From contig JAJHZJ010000252.1 of NCBI GenBank assembly GCA_023548195.1, positions 4,875,242 to 4,939,241 of the forward strand: DNA of 64,000 nucleotides, given 5' to 3'. This document shows, one piece after another, positions 23,050-33,964 of the stretch (position 1 is its first letter; the number at the start of each line of letters is the position of its first letter). The translations under genes and the position numbers were made by a program. The DNA is from Bettongia penicillata ogilbyi. Lineage: Eukaryota > Chordata > Mammalia > Diprotodontia > Potoroidae. The notes beneath the pieces are model-generated. The model ran no database searches, was not told the DNA's origin, and saw only the letters and a list, made by a program, of their open reading frames with translations.

Positions 23050-23520
23050 AACTGGGTGGTACAGTGGATACAACAGTGTGCCTGAAGTCAGAGTGACCTG
23101 ATTTTAAATTCAGCCTTAAACATAAATTACTAGCTGAGTGATCACCTTGGGCAAGTCACTTAACCTCTGTCTCCTTCAGTTTCCTCAACTACAAAATAAG
23201 GATAATAGCATCTACCTCACAGGATTGTTCTGAGAAGGATTAAATAAGAAGGATTAAATTGGTATAGAACTTAGCATTCATCTTCCTGAGTTCAAATCTG
23301 ACCTCAGACACTTACTAGCTGTGTGACCTTGGACAAGTCACTTAATCCTGTTTGCCTCAGTTTCTTCATCTGTAAAATGAACTGGAGAAGGAAATGGTAA
23401 ACCACTCCACTATCTTTGGCAAGAAAACCCCAGATGGGGTCATGAAGAATTGTAACCAACTGAAGTGACTGAACAAGCACAGTACCTGGTATATAGTTGG
23501 AGCTTAATAAATGTTTGTTC
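23050..23520 (+). mobile_element. MIR-type SINE split by a younger SINE
   Basis: The outer 5' part (ggtggtacagtggatacaac to ggattgttctgagaaggatt) continues after 23477 with acagtacctggtatatagtt and ggagcttaataaatgtttg. The inner SINE is annotated separately. Confidence 0.75.
23277..23477 (+). mobile_element. tRNA-derived SINE with BovB/RTE-type tail
   Basis: gagttcaaatctgacctcag (B-box region), agctgtgtgaccttggacaa and ggagaaggaaatggtaaacc are followed by a tail with aactgaagtgactgaacaa. It resembles the tail at the 3' end of the BovB copy at 858. It lies inside the MIR-type SINE. Confidence 0.8.
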
Positions 23521-23524
23521 TCCC

Positions 23525-24066
23525 ACTCTGCCCCCAAGAGGATCAGAAGTTCTTTATAGCCTGTACTACCAGCTGTTTGATATCTGCCATCTGTGTCCTC
23601 TTAGTACATGAATTTGAGCATGTGTACTTACAAATCCTTACCATGTATTCTTCTTAATCTCCATACTACACACACATGGACATATGAACAAGGACTCAAT
23701 TTTGAAATACACTAAGTCTTATTTGTCATGGTTTCCTCGTTTGATAAAATCGTGGTGGAATCTCAGAAGCAGTATACTTTTAAAGGAATTAGATGCTCCT
23801 CCTACATCTAAGGGTCTTCACTGGCTAAATCTAGTCTAATGATGGTAACCTTACTAGTACAGAAGACCTCTTTGCTTGGATCAGGAAAGGTATGACTTTC
23901 TAAATATATCTCTTTTCTTGTTGCTTTAGGAGGTGTTAAGGTTTGGAGAGGAGCTTAGAAACATTAGCTAAAACTGAAAACACAACTAAGAACCAGTGAA
24001 AATACAATGTCAAAAGAACCTTGTGAATGAGAAAAATTTTTCAAACCAGATATATTGTTTCTTGAT
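23525..24066. other. No recognised feature
   Basis: No exon or repeat recognised. Confidence 0.4.
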
Positions 24067-24076
24067 CAAAAACTAC

Positions 24077-25544
24077 CTTTTCTATTTATTTATTTATTTT
24101 TTGTTTTCAACATTCATTTCCACAAGATTTTGAGTTGCAAATTTTCTCCCCATCTCTCTCCTCCCTTACCCCAAGACACCACACATTCTGATTACTCCTT
24201 CCCCCAAACTGCTCTCCCATCTGTCATATCCCTCCCTTCCCCTTTTCCCATCTTCTCTCTTTTCTTGTAGGGCAAGATAAATTCCTATACCCCATTACGT
24301 GTATTTCTTATTTCCCATTTGCATGCAAAAACAATGCTTGACATTTGTTCCTAAAATTTTGAGTTCCAACTTCTCTCTCTTCCTCCCTCCCCACCCATCC
24401 CCATTGAGAAGGCAAACAATTCACTATAGGCTATATATGTGTAGTTATCAAAAAGACTTCCATAATAGTTATGTTGTGAAAGACTAACTATATTTTCCTC
24501 CATCCTATTCTTCCCTCCATTTATTCTATTCTCTCTTTTAACCTTGTCCCTTCCCAAAAGTGTTTGCTTCTAAATACTCCCTCCTCCTATTTGCCCTCCC
24601 TTCTATCATTTTAAAAATCTTTTTATTGATCTCTTTCATGGCCTGAGACCATTGCTTATTTGTTTTGGAGGTTTGGGATGCAGAAACTTTGACCTTGGTG
24701 TCTTCCTCTGATGGTGTCCTTTGTCCTCATCCAAAAGGAAGGAGCAAAATACCTGTTCACCAAGAAAGTAACCTTCTATAGTCTTATTTTCCCACCTTTC
24801 TGGGCATTTTCCCAGCCTGTTACTTGACTTTTGAGTCCTTTGTCAGGTGGATGGTACACTCTAGGGATCTGTAAGTTCTCAGTTCCTCCAAGGTGGCACA
24901 ATCAAGGGAGAAGAGTTTATCATTCTCCTGGCCTTCACTCTGGTCTGGGAGCAACCACAAGTTTTTCTGCCCAGGATCTGTGAGTAGGGTTTCCTCTCCA
25001 TAACCACCTCCAGCTCCACCAGACCAATGCTTCTCCTCACCTCAGGGCCACCACTCAGAACTGAGATCCAGATCAGTAGCTTGATTTCCCCAGGGTCTTT
25101 AGGCTGAGGCCTCCTAAAATGGATGCTGATGCCTCAGTTACTGCCACCTCCCTGGGGCTGGGGTGAGATCATATTCCCTTCTCACGCAGGTGAAAGAGCT
25201 TTCTCACTGACCTTTGAAGCTATATTTGGTGTTTGTGGGTTAAGGAATCTGAGAACTGCAGTTGCTGCCCATGATTCCACACCCTGAAGCCTGCTCCAGT
25301 CCTGTCCCTGCCACACTGTGTGGCCAAGACTGGGCTGTGCTCTGCTTCAAGCCCAGTGTAATAGATACTTCCTGTCAGTGTTCCAGGTTATCTTGGGCTG
25401 GGAATCTCTTTCATTCTGTCATTTTATGACTTCCGTTGCTCTAGAATTTGTTTAAGAGTCATTTTTATAGGTATTTTATGGGCTTTGGGGGGAGGGCTAG
25501 AGTAGATCTCTCTTTATACTTCGCCACTTTGGTTCCACCTCCCC
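24077..25544 (-). mobile_element. HAL1-like copy 3, internally deleted, antisense
   Basis: The 5' end (minus strand) is ggaggtggaaccaaagtggc near 25544 and the 3' end is the shared ttgaaaacaaaaaataaat-type tail near 24080. The flanks share caaaaactac (24067) and aaaaaactag (25545). A junction near 24610 joins the 3' region to the N-terminal half of ORF1, which removes most of the RRM and C-terminal domain. Only the ORF1 start and part of the coiled coil survive. Both ends are present, so the loss is internal rather than a 5' truncation. Confidence 0.8.
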
Positions 25545-25621
25545 AAAAAACTAGTTTAAAAAAAAAAAACACCTGAACTAAGATGCTTTTTAAAAAAATG
25601 GTTGGGGGGGCAGATGTGTGT

Positions 25622-25790
25622 GTTCATCCTTTGTTGCCAAAGAGGACCATGCGGTCATAGAAATAATGATATGACTTGCACTTGACTTTCATTTTGAGTG
25701 AGGGAGGGCTGTGCAGGTCACCAGCCTCACTTCTCCTCCAGAACCAGAATCCAGTGACCAGATATTCCTCAGGATGACTGAAGATGACTC
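25622..25790 (+). mobile_element. Marsupial dispersed repeat A
   Basis: tcatcctttgttgccaaaga, gggctgtgcaggtcaccagc and gaatccagtgaccagatatt. Same family as 26938, 30765 and 57085. Confidence 0.65.
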
Positions 25791-25794
25791 AGGA

Positions 25795-25915
25795 TGAGGC
25801 AATTGGGGTTAAGTGACTTGCCTAAGTTCACACAGCTAGTGAGTGTCAAGTGTCTGAGGTGAGATTTGAACTTACGTCCTCCTGACTCCTGCACTGGTGC
25901 TCTATCCACAAGTAG
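25795..25915 (-). mobile_element. tRNA-derived SINE fragment, antisense
   Basis: ggttaagtgacttgcctaag, cacacagctagtgagtgtca and gagatttgaacttacgtcct, ending in ggtgctctatccac. Confidence 0.75.
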
Positions 25916-25916
25916 G

Positions 25917-26055
25917 TAGTGAGAGGATAGAGTGCCATTCCTGAAGTCAGGAAGGCCTGAGTTCAAATGCTGCCTCAGACTTTTGACACTTCCTAACAGT
26001 ATGACCCTGGGCAAGTCACTTAACCCTGATTGTCTCCCCCACACAGAAAATAATA
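25917..26055 (+). mobile_element. tRNA-derived SINE, 3'-truncated
   Basis: agtgagaggatagagtgcca, ggcctgagttcaaatgctgc and accctgggcaagtcacttaa. Abuts the antisense SINE at 25795-25915 head to head. Confidence 0.75.
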
Positions 26056-26240
26056 TAGTTAGTTTTATGGTTCATGTATATCCCCAGGGCCTAACTCATA
26101 AATGTTGATTGATTGATATTTGATGATTTTCCTCCTCTACAAAATGGGAATAAAAGTATCAAGAGTATACGAAATTTAATATGTTGTTATGAAGGTCAAA
26201 TAAGATAACTGCAATTGGAATTATAAGGCTGAGTCTGTAC

Positions 26241-26435
26241 CAGGGGTTGGAAACCTACAGCCTCAAGGACACATGTGGATCCTCAAGTGCGACCCTTTGA
26301 CTCAATCCAAACTTCACAGAACAAATCTCCATAATACAAGAATTTGTTCTTCAGAACTTAGACTCGGTCAAAAAGCTGCACCCAAGGACCAATAAGGTCA
26401 CATGTGACTTCAAGACCATAGGTTCCCCACCCCTA
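26241..26435. mobile_element. Palindromic MITE, copy 2 (most symmetrical)
   Basis: Left caggggttggaaacctacag is the inverse of the right ataggttccccacccct. Internal aacttcacagaacaaatctc mirrors aatttgttcttcagaactt. No frame. Same family as 8434, 44038 and 52509. Confidence 0.75.
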
Positions 26436-26439
26436 AAAC

Positions 26440-26690
26440 CCATCCTTGATACTTACTAGGTGAGTGATCATGGGCAAAATCTCTTTTACATTTCAGTTTT
26501 CTTATCTATAAAACAGGAATATTAATAACTTCAATTGCAATATAGCAGGATGCATGCTTGGAGTGAGAAATTCTAGATTTGACTCCTGGATGTTATTTAC
26601 TACATGAGTGATTCTGGGTAAGTCACTTTATATCCCTGAGTTTGAGTGCCCTGTTTGTAAAATGAAGAAGGTTGAATGATTAGAGTGACT
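26440..26690 (+). mobile_element. Two diverged MIR/tRNA-type SINE fragments
   Basis: tgatacttactaggtgagtg and gatcatgggcaaaatctct, then gactcctggatgttatttac, gattctgggtaagtcacttt and gtttgtaaaatgaagaaggt. Confidence 0.6.
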
Positions 26691-26937
26691 GGTGAGGTTG
26701 AACAACTCAAATAAGACCTTTCATACATTATTTCAGATGAAAGTAATCACCAAGTGGCTGACTATAGGGCATTATAGACCAAATAGCCATAAGGGCAAAG
26801 CAAATTGCTCACAAAACATGAGGCAGAGGATGAGAATAAAGCATTGTCTTCTACTCATAGACCACAGGTCAGGGAGACCAAAAGAATAGGTTGAGGAAGT
26901 TGGTGATAGTCTGGTCTAAGGATTTAGATGGATTATT

Positions 26938-27130
26938 TATTGTTCGTCCATCAGTTTTCAAAGAAGACTAATGGCATCAGGTCTTCATTTTTGAGTGAAC
27001 TGGATTTAAGTGAGGCAGAGTTGTACAGTCATCAGCCTCACTATTCCAGAGTCATCAAAGGCCAAAGGCAAGACAAGAATCAAGATGACTAGCAATGGTT
27101 CAGGATGCAGTGGATGACCTTGGGGTCTTT
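26938..27130 (+). mobile_element. Marsupial dispersed repeat A
   Basis: tcgtccatcagttttcaaag, gtgaactggatttaagtgag, ggcagagttgtacagtcatc and ggatgcagtggatgacctt. Confidence 0.7.
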
Positions 27131-27487
27131 GCTATCTGACCAAATTCTAAGTGCTCCATAGAGACTGTTTCAATGATCTTCATGGCCCTTGGAACAAATA
27201 GTTCTCATCCAATCATTCCAGTGGAATGGGAATGAGAATCAATTGTGAGAATTGGGACACACCTTTATTGTGTGACCTTCAACTAACCACTCAAACTTTT
27301 AGTCTTATTTATATAGACTATAAAGTGATTTGTGGTAAAGGAATATTTATAAATTATAAAATAACATTTATAAAGGAGCTTAAAAGTTTCATGAAAAGTA
27401 GTCTATAAATGCAAAGCTGAAATTATAGAATTGGATTGAGAGAAGAGATTGCAACAATCTGCTCAGGATAGCACTTAGACACCCAGA

Positions 27488-27946
27488 TGTAGTGCCAATG
27501 CAATACCCACAGTGGCTGCTATGGCTATGCAAGTATAGGGTAACTTCACAAGATATAAACTCTCTTCCTCAAAGACAGAACTAAGATATTTATTCAGATA
27601 CCAGAAAGCCAAATCCACCATAGTAACAAGGAAGTTTGTACATATTATCAATAAGGGGAGGTTTGTCATCCCCAAGCCTTCCCTCCATCAGGCCTCCCCA
27701 CAAACAAGCTCCCTTAGATAAAACCACTCCCTCTCTCACTCATGCTATCTGCGCCACTCTGTCTGCTGCCTCTCTCAGCTGCACCTCACTCTCTTTTCAT
27801 TCTGAACCTGCTCCTCCCATTCAGCAAGGCTCCTCCCACCATCAGCTCTGTGTGACTCAGGCTGTTGGCTAGACCAAAGCTCAAAGCAGATGATATGGGC
27901 ATATTAAGGGACAGGGAAGATCCTCATATTTCCTTAACATTATACA
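27488..27946 (-). mobile_element. Solo LTR of the ERV-L-like family, antisense
   Basis: The left edge tgtagtgccaatgcaatacc and right edge ttccttaacattataca are the inverse of the two ends of the LTRs at 35641-36140 and 39046-39490. Shared interior words include gcatattaagggacagggaa. There is no internal retroviral sequence on either side, so this is a solo LTR. I saw no clean 5-bp target duplication. Confidence 0.8.
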
Positions 27947-27954
27947 ACGAAAGA

Positions 27955-28115
27955 TTTGATTCAATTCAAAACATTTATTGAGTGCCTACTATATGCCAGG
28001 CACCCTGTTAAGCACTGGGGATACAAATAAGAAAAAGAAAGACAGTCTCTGCACTCTAAGAACTTACAAGATAATGAGGGAAAATGATACACAAAAGGAA
28101 ACTAAAAAGGGTGTG
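27955..28115 (+). mobile_element. CORE-SINE
   Basis: aaaacatttattgagtgcct, actatatgccaggcaccctg, ttaagcactggggatacaaa and aagaacttacaagataatga. Confidence 0.75.
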
Positions 28116-28119
28116 TAAC

Positions 28120-29090
28120 AAGCATGAGGACATGACTTCCTGGTATTTCTTGACTACCAAGCAGAGGTGCTGAAGCTAAGTAGAGTTAGCTAGAACATTC
28201 TGAGCCCTCTATAGGAGGCCTTTGAAAAGAGTTTATTGCTTCATCCTCCAGTCCTCCAATCAGAGGGGAGAGGCAGTCAAGGCAGCTGAGGAGGGTGTTG
28301 AGTAGCTACAGCTGAGTCAATCTGTATGGTGATAGATTCCAGGTGATCAGCTTATGGAGGAGGCAAGATGTTCCCTAGAGTTGAAGCCCAAGTAGCATAG
28401 CTGATGGAAAATGGAAACTGGAAACTGGAAAGAAGCAAAATGTCTAAAATGTAAGATTCATTGGAAGGGAGGACTTGACTGAAGGTTAATTTTTTTAAAT
28501 TGGATTTTTTTTTCTTTTTTTGCTATTTGAGAACAACTCATTGCCTGAGCATGCCACAAACTATGTATCTGCTGTACATTGTCATTAGGATGGAAATGAA
28601 TGTGCAATTTGAATTTATTCTCCCCCCGGGTCTCTGATGCCAAGATCAGATTTCCTGGTTCCTAATTTTAAACCTGAAATTACTATTAGAATACTGAGAA
28701 AAGCTGGATTGGAGTTTGGCAAGAAAAGATGGGATGGCTGCCTTTTGAGGTCTCTGAATCAGGACGTTCTATTGGAGACATACCCGGAATGAATCCAGTT
28801 GATTAAATAGCCATTTGCACAGTAGAAGAACTAGCCCATAATTTAACCACTACAGAGTATTTTGGCTACAAGCTGCAGCAGCTGCCATTGGCCTAAGCCC
28901 AGGGAGGTGAAGTTGGACAAGCAGTTCATACTCTTCACTGGCTATTGATCAGTAATTGAATTTTCATTTTTGCCACCCTGTATCTATAGAGAGATTCATG
29001 ATCAGATGAATTTGTCTTTGTCTGCAACTGCAGGCTTTTATATTTGATAGCAAATCATTATTGGAATCCACATGCCAAGAAGGGTAGGGA
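28120..29090. other. About 1 kb of unrecognised DNA
   Basis: No exon-like frame and no named repeat. The antisense 61-residue frame at 28458-28643 has no domain. Confidence 0.4.
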
Positions 29091-29094
29091 AAAA

Positions 29095-29240
29095 GTAGGA
29101 TTCAGATAGGCCTAGGACCTGACTCTTGTCACTTACTTTACCTTTCGTAATCTCAGTTTCCTCACCTACAAAGTGGAGGAAATTACACTTACATCATTTA
29201 TCTTATGAGGTTGTTATGAGAAAACAAACAAAAATTGTAA
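29095..29240 (+). mobile_element. MIR SINE fragment
   Basis: gactcttgtcacttacttta, tcagtttcctcacctacaaa and tatgaggttgttatgagaaa. Confidence 0.6.
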
Positions 29241-29499
29241 GGAGAATTATACATGGGTGTTAGTATCACAATGATTTGAGAAAGTGAAGATCCAGCCCTA
29301 CCACCCATTATGTGGAAAAATAAATAGTCATCTCTCACAAGTCTCTGCCTTCTTCTCCCCACTGGCATCCTTTACATTTATAAATTTCATATCTGTGATC
29401 TCATTCACTCCTTAGAGTAACCCTGTGCATAGGCAGGCACATTATTCCAGGTGAGATTTGAGGAGGTCAGAGTACAGAGGCACTAACACCTTCCTTCTT

Positions 29500-30560
29500 C
29501 AAGAAACTATGACCCTCTGACTTCAGCCCAACATCACAGCTCTTCTGACTGGCACGTCAAAGTGGTAACTCATCTGGAACTTATACTCTCCTAAAATTCC
29601 AAGGTAAATTTTTTTCAGAACAACCACTGTATAACCATGACCATCCCATCTGATACTTGTAAAGGTGATTTTATTTGTATCTAAGTAAAAAACTTTACAT
29701 TCATCTTTATCAAATTTCATCTTATTTTTATTTTATTTGTTTTCATCTTATTAGACTTAGCCCATCAAGGTAGTTTTTTTATCCTGACCAGGTCATCCAG
29801 ACTAGGTTCTTCCTAGCTTTGTGTCATCTGGTCAATGTACCGTCTATGCCTTTATCCATCACTGATAACAATGTTAGATAGCCAAGGACTAAGCACATAT
29901 CCCCAGGGCATTCTCCTGGAGAAAGGGGTATACTACATCCAGCTCACACAGGCTGTGGAGAGCTAATGGTTAAAATTTCAGTTTGAGCATTTATAACCTT
30001 TCTATAAATCAGAGCTTGAGCTATTGCTTTGTTGACTGTCTAGATTGGAGAAAATAATGGAGAAAATGTTAATTATATAGATTACACTTAAAAGCATGTC
30101 ATTTATTTTCAGAGAGCCAGTTGTTAAATATTTAGGCACATCCCCCTGATTGCCGACTGTCTACCATGCTGAAATTGAACTATTAACAGGAACTCTTTTA
30201 GTTAGTTCTAAATGTTATATTCTTGTCTAATCTAGGTCAATCCATTCTCTCCACAAGTAGTATAAAATAATCAAAAGCTCCGTTGAAATCTAAGTAAGTT
30301 CTATCCAGGGGTGTGCTAACAACTGGCTCTCCAAAAAGCACAAGACACTTTTATATTTAATTTACATTTTCAATATTGCCTCCATCACTTTCTTAAGTCT
30401 AGGCAATCAGCAAAACAATACTTCAAGCTCTGATTTGTAGCTTTTGTCAATTTTCAAAATGTAAATCCCTGAAAATTCAACAATCAGCACACCCCTGATA
30501 TATTCCCAGTATTACCATCATTTACTAGTTGAGTAATTCTGTCAAAAATATGACTAACTC
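29500..30560 (-). mobile_element. CR1/L3-clade LINE, RT C-terminal region, antisense
   Basis: The minus-strand frame 29523-29720 reads MKFDKDECKVFYLD, then YLGILGEYKFQMSYHFDV and RRAVMLG. This matches the CR1-clade block after the RT catalytic site (MKFNKDKC...DLGV...ANAILG). Upstream on the minus strand, near 29870, a LFNIFIND-type block is recognisable. The copy is old and frameshifted, and the hAT at 30306-30497 is inserted into it. Confidence 0.75.
30306..30497. mobile_element. Non-autonomous hAT-like element nested in CR1
   Basis: Termini caggggtgtgctaacaact and caatcagcacacccctg form an inverted pair. CR1 homology is continuous across the insertion. Relatives at 58298 and 60309. Confidence 0.7.
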
Positions 30561-30764
30561 TCCCTCCCCAGCTCTCATAGATGGGTTTTCCTTTTATCTT
30601 GATTGGAATCAGGCCTCCACAACAATTCCTGACCATCTCCACACTAGGTTGCCTCTATTTCAGCTATCTTCCTCATTTGCTCCCTTGGACCCTAGTCCTG
30701 GAATACCAAATTCTTAAAGATGAAGTTATCCACTGTGTTGTCTAGATCCAGGGTTAGTGGTGAT

Positions 30765-31210
30765 GTTGTGGTTGGTTCTTTGTTCTCAAAGAAGAGCAGG
30801 GAAATCATGAGGGTGTTGTCTTGTCTTGCTTGTAAATTGGATTCAATTTAATTGTAATTGGATTTACTCAAAGTCATCAACCTCATTCTTTCCTCTTGAG
30901 TCTCAAAATCCAGTGACAAGACAAAGGTCAAGATGAATGGAGTTAGTCTGAGATGCAGTGGGTGACCTTGGCCTTTCTATATTAAGGTCTTTCTCACGTC
31001 TATTTGTCTGAGGCCAAGCCGATTCAATGGCTAAGGACTAGGTAAGAATTGAGACAAAAGATGGCCTAATTTGCCATCATAAAAATAACAATCTGGGAGG
31101 AAAAGACCCTCAAAGTTTCTGGGAAGAACATAAAACAATTGCTGTTTACACTCATTGAGCCATTACAATCTAAATAATGAGCTACATAGGCTTCAACTAG
31201 GGGCCATTAT
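30765..31210 (+). mobile_element. Marsupial dispersed repeat A, longest sense copy
   Basis: tctttgttctcaaagaagag, tgagatgcagtgggtgacct and ttggcctttctatattaagg, then the distal part cattgagccattacaatcta. Together with 50740-51305 it shows the family is at least 450-550 bp long. Confidence 0.65.
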
Positions 31211-31214
31211 TGGT

Positions 31215-31515
31215 CATTAAAGGAAAGTCAGGATGATTTGGGCTTAAATATCATACATGTGCCCCCCTCCATGCTGGAATCTGATTAAAATGGAATTGGG
31301 AAATATTTCCCAAAATAAATTTAAATACAATAGACCAAATATAATGTTGATATGTGATTTTCTAAATCAAAATGTTTCCTCATGGATCCTTATGTATGAT
31401 TTAGTGGCCTCAGTTTCTACCTGAGTTTGATGCCACTACGCAGTACTAAAGTTACTAAATTCTAAATACTAAATACTAAAATACTAAATTCCCAACCATC
31501 TCTATATTACAGTAC
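31215..31515. other. No recognised gene; short taaatac tandem words
   Basis: About 31443-31493 has repeated taaatac/taaat words. Otherwise nothing recognised. Confidence 0.5.
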
Positions 31516-31518
31516 CAT

Positions 31519-32207
31519 TGATGAGGTTTATGGGTTTATCGGTGACCCCAAAAAACCGACAGTCTGGGTTGTGCTCAAATGAATTCAACTCAAGCCTTCT
31601 TAAAGCCAAAGAAAACAAAGTTTATTAAGGATTCACCAAATTGGGTTGCCTCTTAAGGAGCCTAAGTATTTGTAATGCTTGTATTCACAAGCGGGCCAGA
31701 TAGAATGTCAGCTAGACAGAGTCTGAGCTGGATTGAATCTGAGCGCCGTCATGGAGGCTAAGTGGGACTTAAATACAGAAGAGTATAGGAGGGATGGGGT
31801 CGGGGTTGGGCTGGTAGTCCAGGGTGATGGGAGGAGGGGTTTAGGAAGGGTCTAGAGGAGAAGTCCAATGAGGGTCTCCAAGGAGGGTCAAAGGCTGGAA
31901 ATAGCTGGAGGCTATCTGGAGATATCAGACAATGGAAGGTTTGGGTGGGAAGCAGGTGGGGCAATCCAGATCTTGATAGGGGAAGTATGGGAATGGATAT
32001 AGATCTTGATGGCAGCCTGGGGAATGGGGTTTTGATGAGATCAAGGGTGGGGAGTGCAACAGAGACTTGAAATGATAATGAAAAGCCCAGGGGCTTCCTG
32101 AGACTGCCAGAAAAAAATGGGAAGATTAGATTTGGGTAAGAAAGGCCAGATTAAGTGGAAAGATTCAAGGGGAGCTCAAGGAGGCTCCCAGAGTCTGAAC
32201 CCCATCA
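31519..32207 (-). mobile_element. Solo LTR, class I-like, with 4-bp target duplication
   Basis: The plus-strand edges tgatgaggtt and aaccccatca are inverted TG...CA termini, with a 4-bp duplication ccat at 31515-31518 and 32208-32211. On the minus strand a TATA-like tatttaag lies near 31770 and a polyadenylation signal aataaa near 31622, in LTR order (U3-R-U5). A 4-bp duplication is typical of gammaretrovirus-like ERVs. The name of the family is not known to me. Confidence 0.75.
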
Positions 32208-32224
32208 CCATCACCTTCTTTTCT

Positions 32225-32325
32225 AGCTTCTTTTATATGTTTTATTTCTCCATTCTAATGTAAGCTTCTTGAGAGGTTCTCTTGTTGACTTGTACTTATG
32301 TTTTCAATGCCTAGCATAAAATGCT
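32225..32325 (+). mobile_element. L2 LINE 3' fragment
   Basis: cattctaatgtaagcttctt, gagaggttctcttgttgac and caatgcctagcataaaatg resemble the L2 3' end. Confidence 0.55.
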
Positions 32326-32407
32326 CTATCATCTATATTTCTATCTGTCCATCCTTTCTTTCTTCCTTCTTCCCTTCCATCCATTTATCAGTCCTTCCAT
32401 TCATCTA

Positions 32408-32560
32408 TCTGATCAGGATTGGTCACTGGATCCAGATGGCTCAGGGAATACCTGCACAGCCCTCCCTCATTCAAAACAAAGTCAAGTGCAAGTCATGCCA
32501 TCATTTCTCTGATGTCATGGTCTTCTTCGATAACAAAGGATGAACACAGACAGACATCTA
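32408..32560 (-). mobile_element. Marsupial dispersed repeat A, antisense
   Basis: cactggatccagatggctca, cagccctccctcattcaaaa, caagtgcaagtcatgccatc and gatgtcatggtcttcttcga. Confidence 0.7.
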
Positions 32561-32613
32561 TCTGATTGTCTTCCTACCCTTCCTTCCTTCCTTCTATCCA
32601 TCCATCTATCCAT

Positions 32614-32681
<68 letters not shown>
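32614..32681. repeat. (ATCT)n microsatellite
   Basis: Uninterrupted CTAT run, next to CTTC-rich DNA. Confidence 0.95.
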
Positions 32682-32689
32682 GTCTATGA

Positions 32690-33300
32690 AAAAAATGCTG
32701 ACTATGTAATCACTACTCCCTCTTCTAGATGTTTGCAACCATCACTTTAATGATACATTCTAGAAATTCCCAGGAATCAGAATCAAGCTCCTTAGCCTAT
32801 AGTTTGCTATAATTTATAGACTCTCTTTTCTTCCCTTTTTTGAAAACTGAGACAGATATTTTGCATGATCTTTTAAATGATCATGAATGGTGGCTCTGTA
32901 ATCATATCTGCTGATTCAGGAATTGAAGGTGTAATTCATTTGGATCAGGTGACTTGAATTCATTAAGGACAGCCAAGGGCTTTGTCATTTATCTTCTAAT
33001 GTACACTGGGTATCATTTTTGATTGTCATTTCCAGTGTAAAGGTTATTCTCCATTGCAAAGAAAACAAAAATCAAATTAGAACTGAGCAGATCTTCCTTC
33101 TCTCTGTGCTTGGCTGTCTTCATCCCATCCACCTTCAAATAAAGGTCCTCCCTCTTCTTTGATCCTTGTTTACCTCCTAATATAGCTAACAAACAAATGA
33201 ATAAACTAAAAGCAATTGTTTTGTTGTTCTCAGCTTTCCTCACCTGCCATAACATGTTCTTACCTTTAGAGTTCCTGATAATATTTTTAAAGGATCGTGC
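32690..33300. other. No recognised feature
   Basis: The 104-residue antisense frame at 33013-33327 has no domain I know. A weak CR1-like resemblance near 32700-32960 could not be confirmed. Confidence 0.4.
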
Positions 33301-33302
33301 TA

Positions 33303-33518
33303 CACTCTCATGTTGTGGTTTAGTCATGTTTAACTGTTTCTGGCTCCATTTGGGGATTTCTTGGCAGAGATTCTGGTGTAGTTTGCCATTTCCTTTTCTA
33401 GCTCACTTTACAGATGAGAAAACTGAGGCAAATGGTTAAGTGACTTGCTAAGGTCACATAGGTAGTAAGTGTCTAAGGCCAGATTTGAACTCATGAAGAT
33501 GAGCCACCTAGCTGCCCT
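33303..33518 (-). mobile_element. tRNA-derived SINE with BovB-type tail, antisense
   Basis: ggtttagtcatgtttaactg (tail), gtttgccatttccttttcta, acagatgagaaaactgaggc and ccacctagctgccc (5' end). The flanks share ctacactctcat and ctatactctctcat as an imperfect target duplication. Confidence 0.85.
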
Positions 33519-33739
33519 ATACTCTCTCATTCATCTTCTATTACCTAGCTACCTCCCATCTTCTGTACAATTCTTTCAAAAATCTAAGTTAGTTGGTGCA
33601 TTCTCTAAGGACCTATATTAGTTTCTTTAGACAAGTCTTTTTTTTTTTGCTTGCCTAATGCCTAACATGGTATCTTGTATACAACGGATGCCTAATAGAC
33701 ATTTGGTTTAATTATTTTCATGTTCTCTTTTGTCATCAC

Positions 33740-33880
33740 ACTATTTACACATGTGTAGATATATGTATACATATGTGTATATTTATACATGTACGTGTGT
33801 GTGTATATATTTAAAATATATATACATGAATACCTGCATTGTGTGTATGTTTGTACATATATGTTCATGTATTACTGCAG
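33740..33880. repeat. TATG/TATA-rich low-complexity DNA
   Basis: Alternating tatatg, tgtgtg and ataaat words. Confidence 0.8.
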
Positions 33881-33884
33881 CTCT

Positions 33885-33963
33885 CATTGATTGGCCAACA
33901 ATAGGTACCAGTCCAAGCCTCATTTGGTCATTGTTTGGGTTTTGTTGACTTCAAAGTGAGTTT
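33885..33963 (-). mobile_element. Marsupial dispersed repeat A, distal fragment
   Basis: ggccaacaataggtaccagt, ccaagcctcatttggtcatt and gacttcaaagtgagttta match the start of the 50740-51305 copy. Confidence 0.55.
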
Positions 33964-33964
33964 A

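Noticed and set aside
31758..31964. Proline/serine-rich antisense frame
   Set aside because: It lies in the U3/R part of the solo LTR and has no retroviral or host domain.
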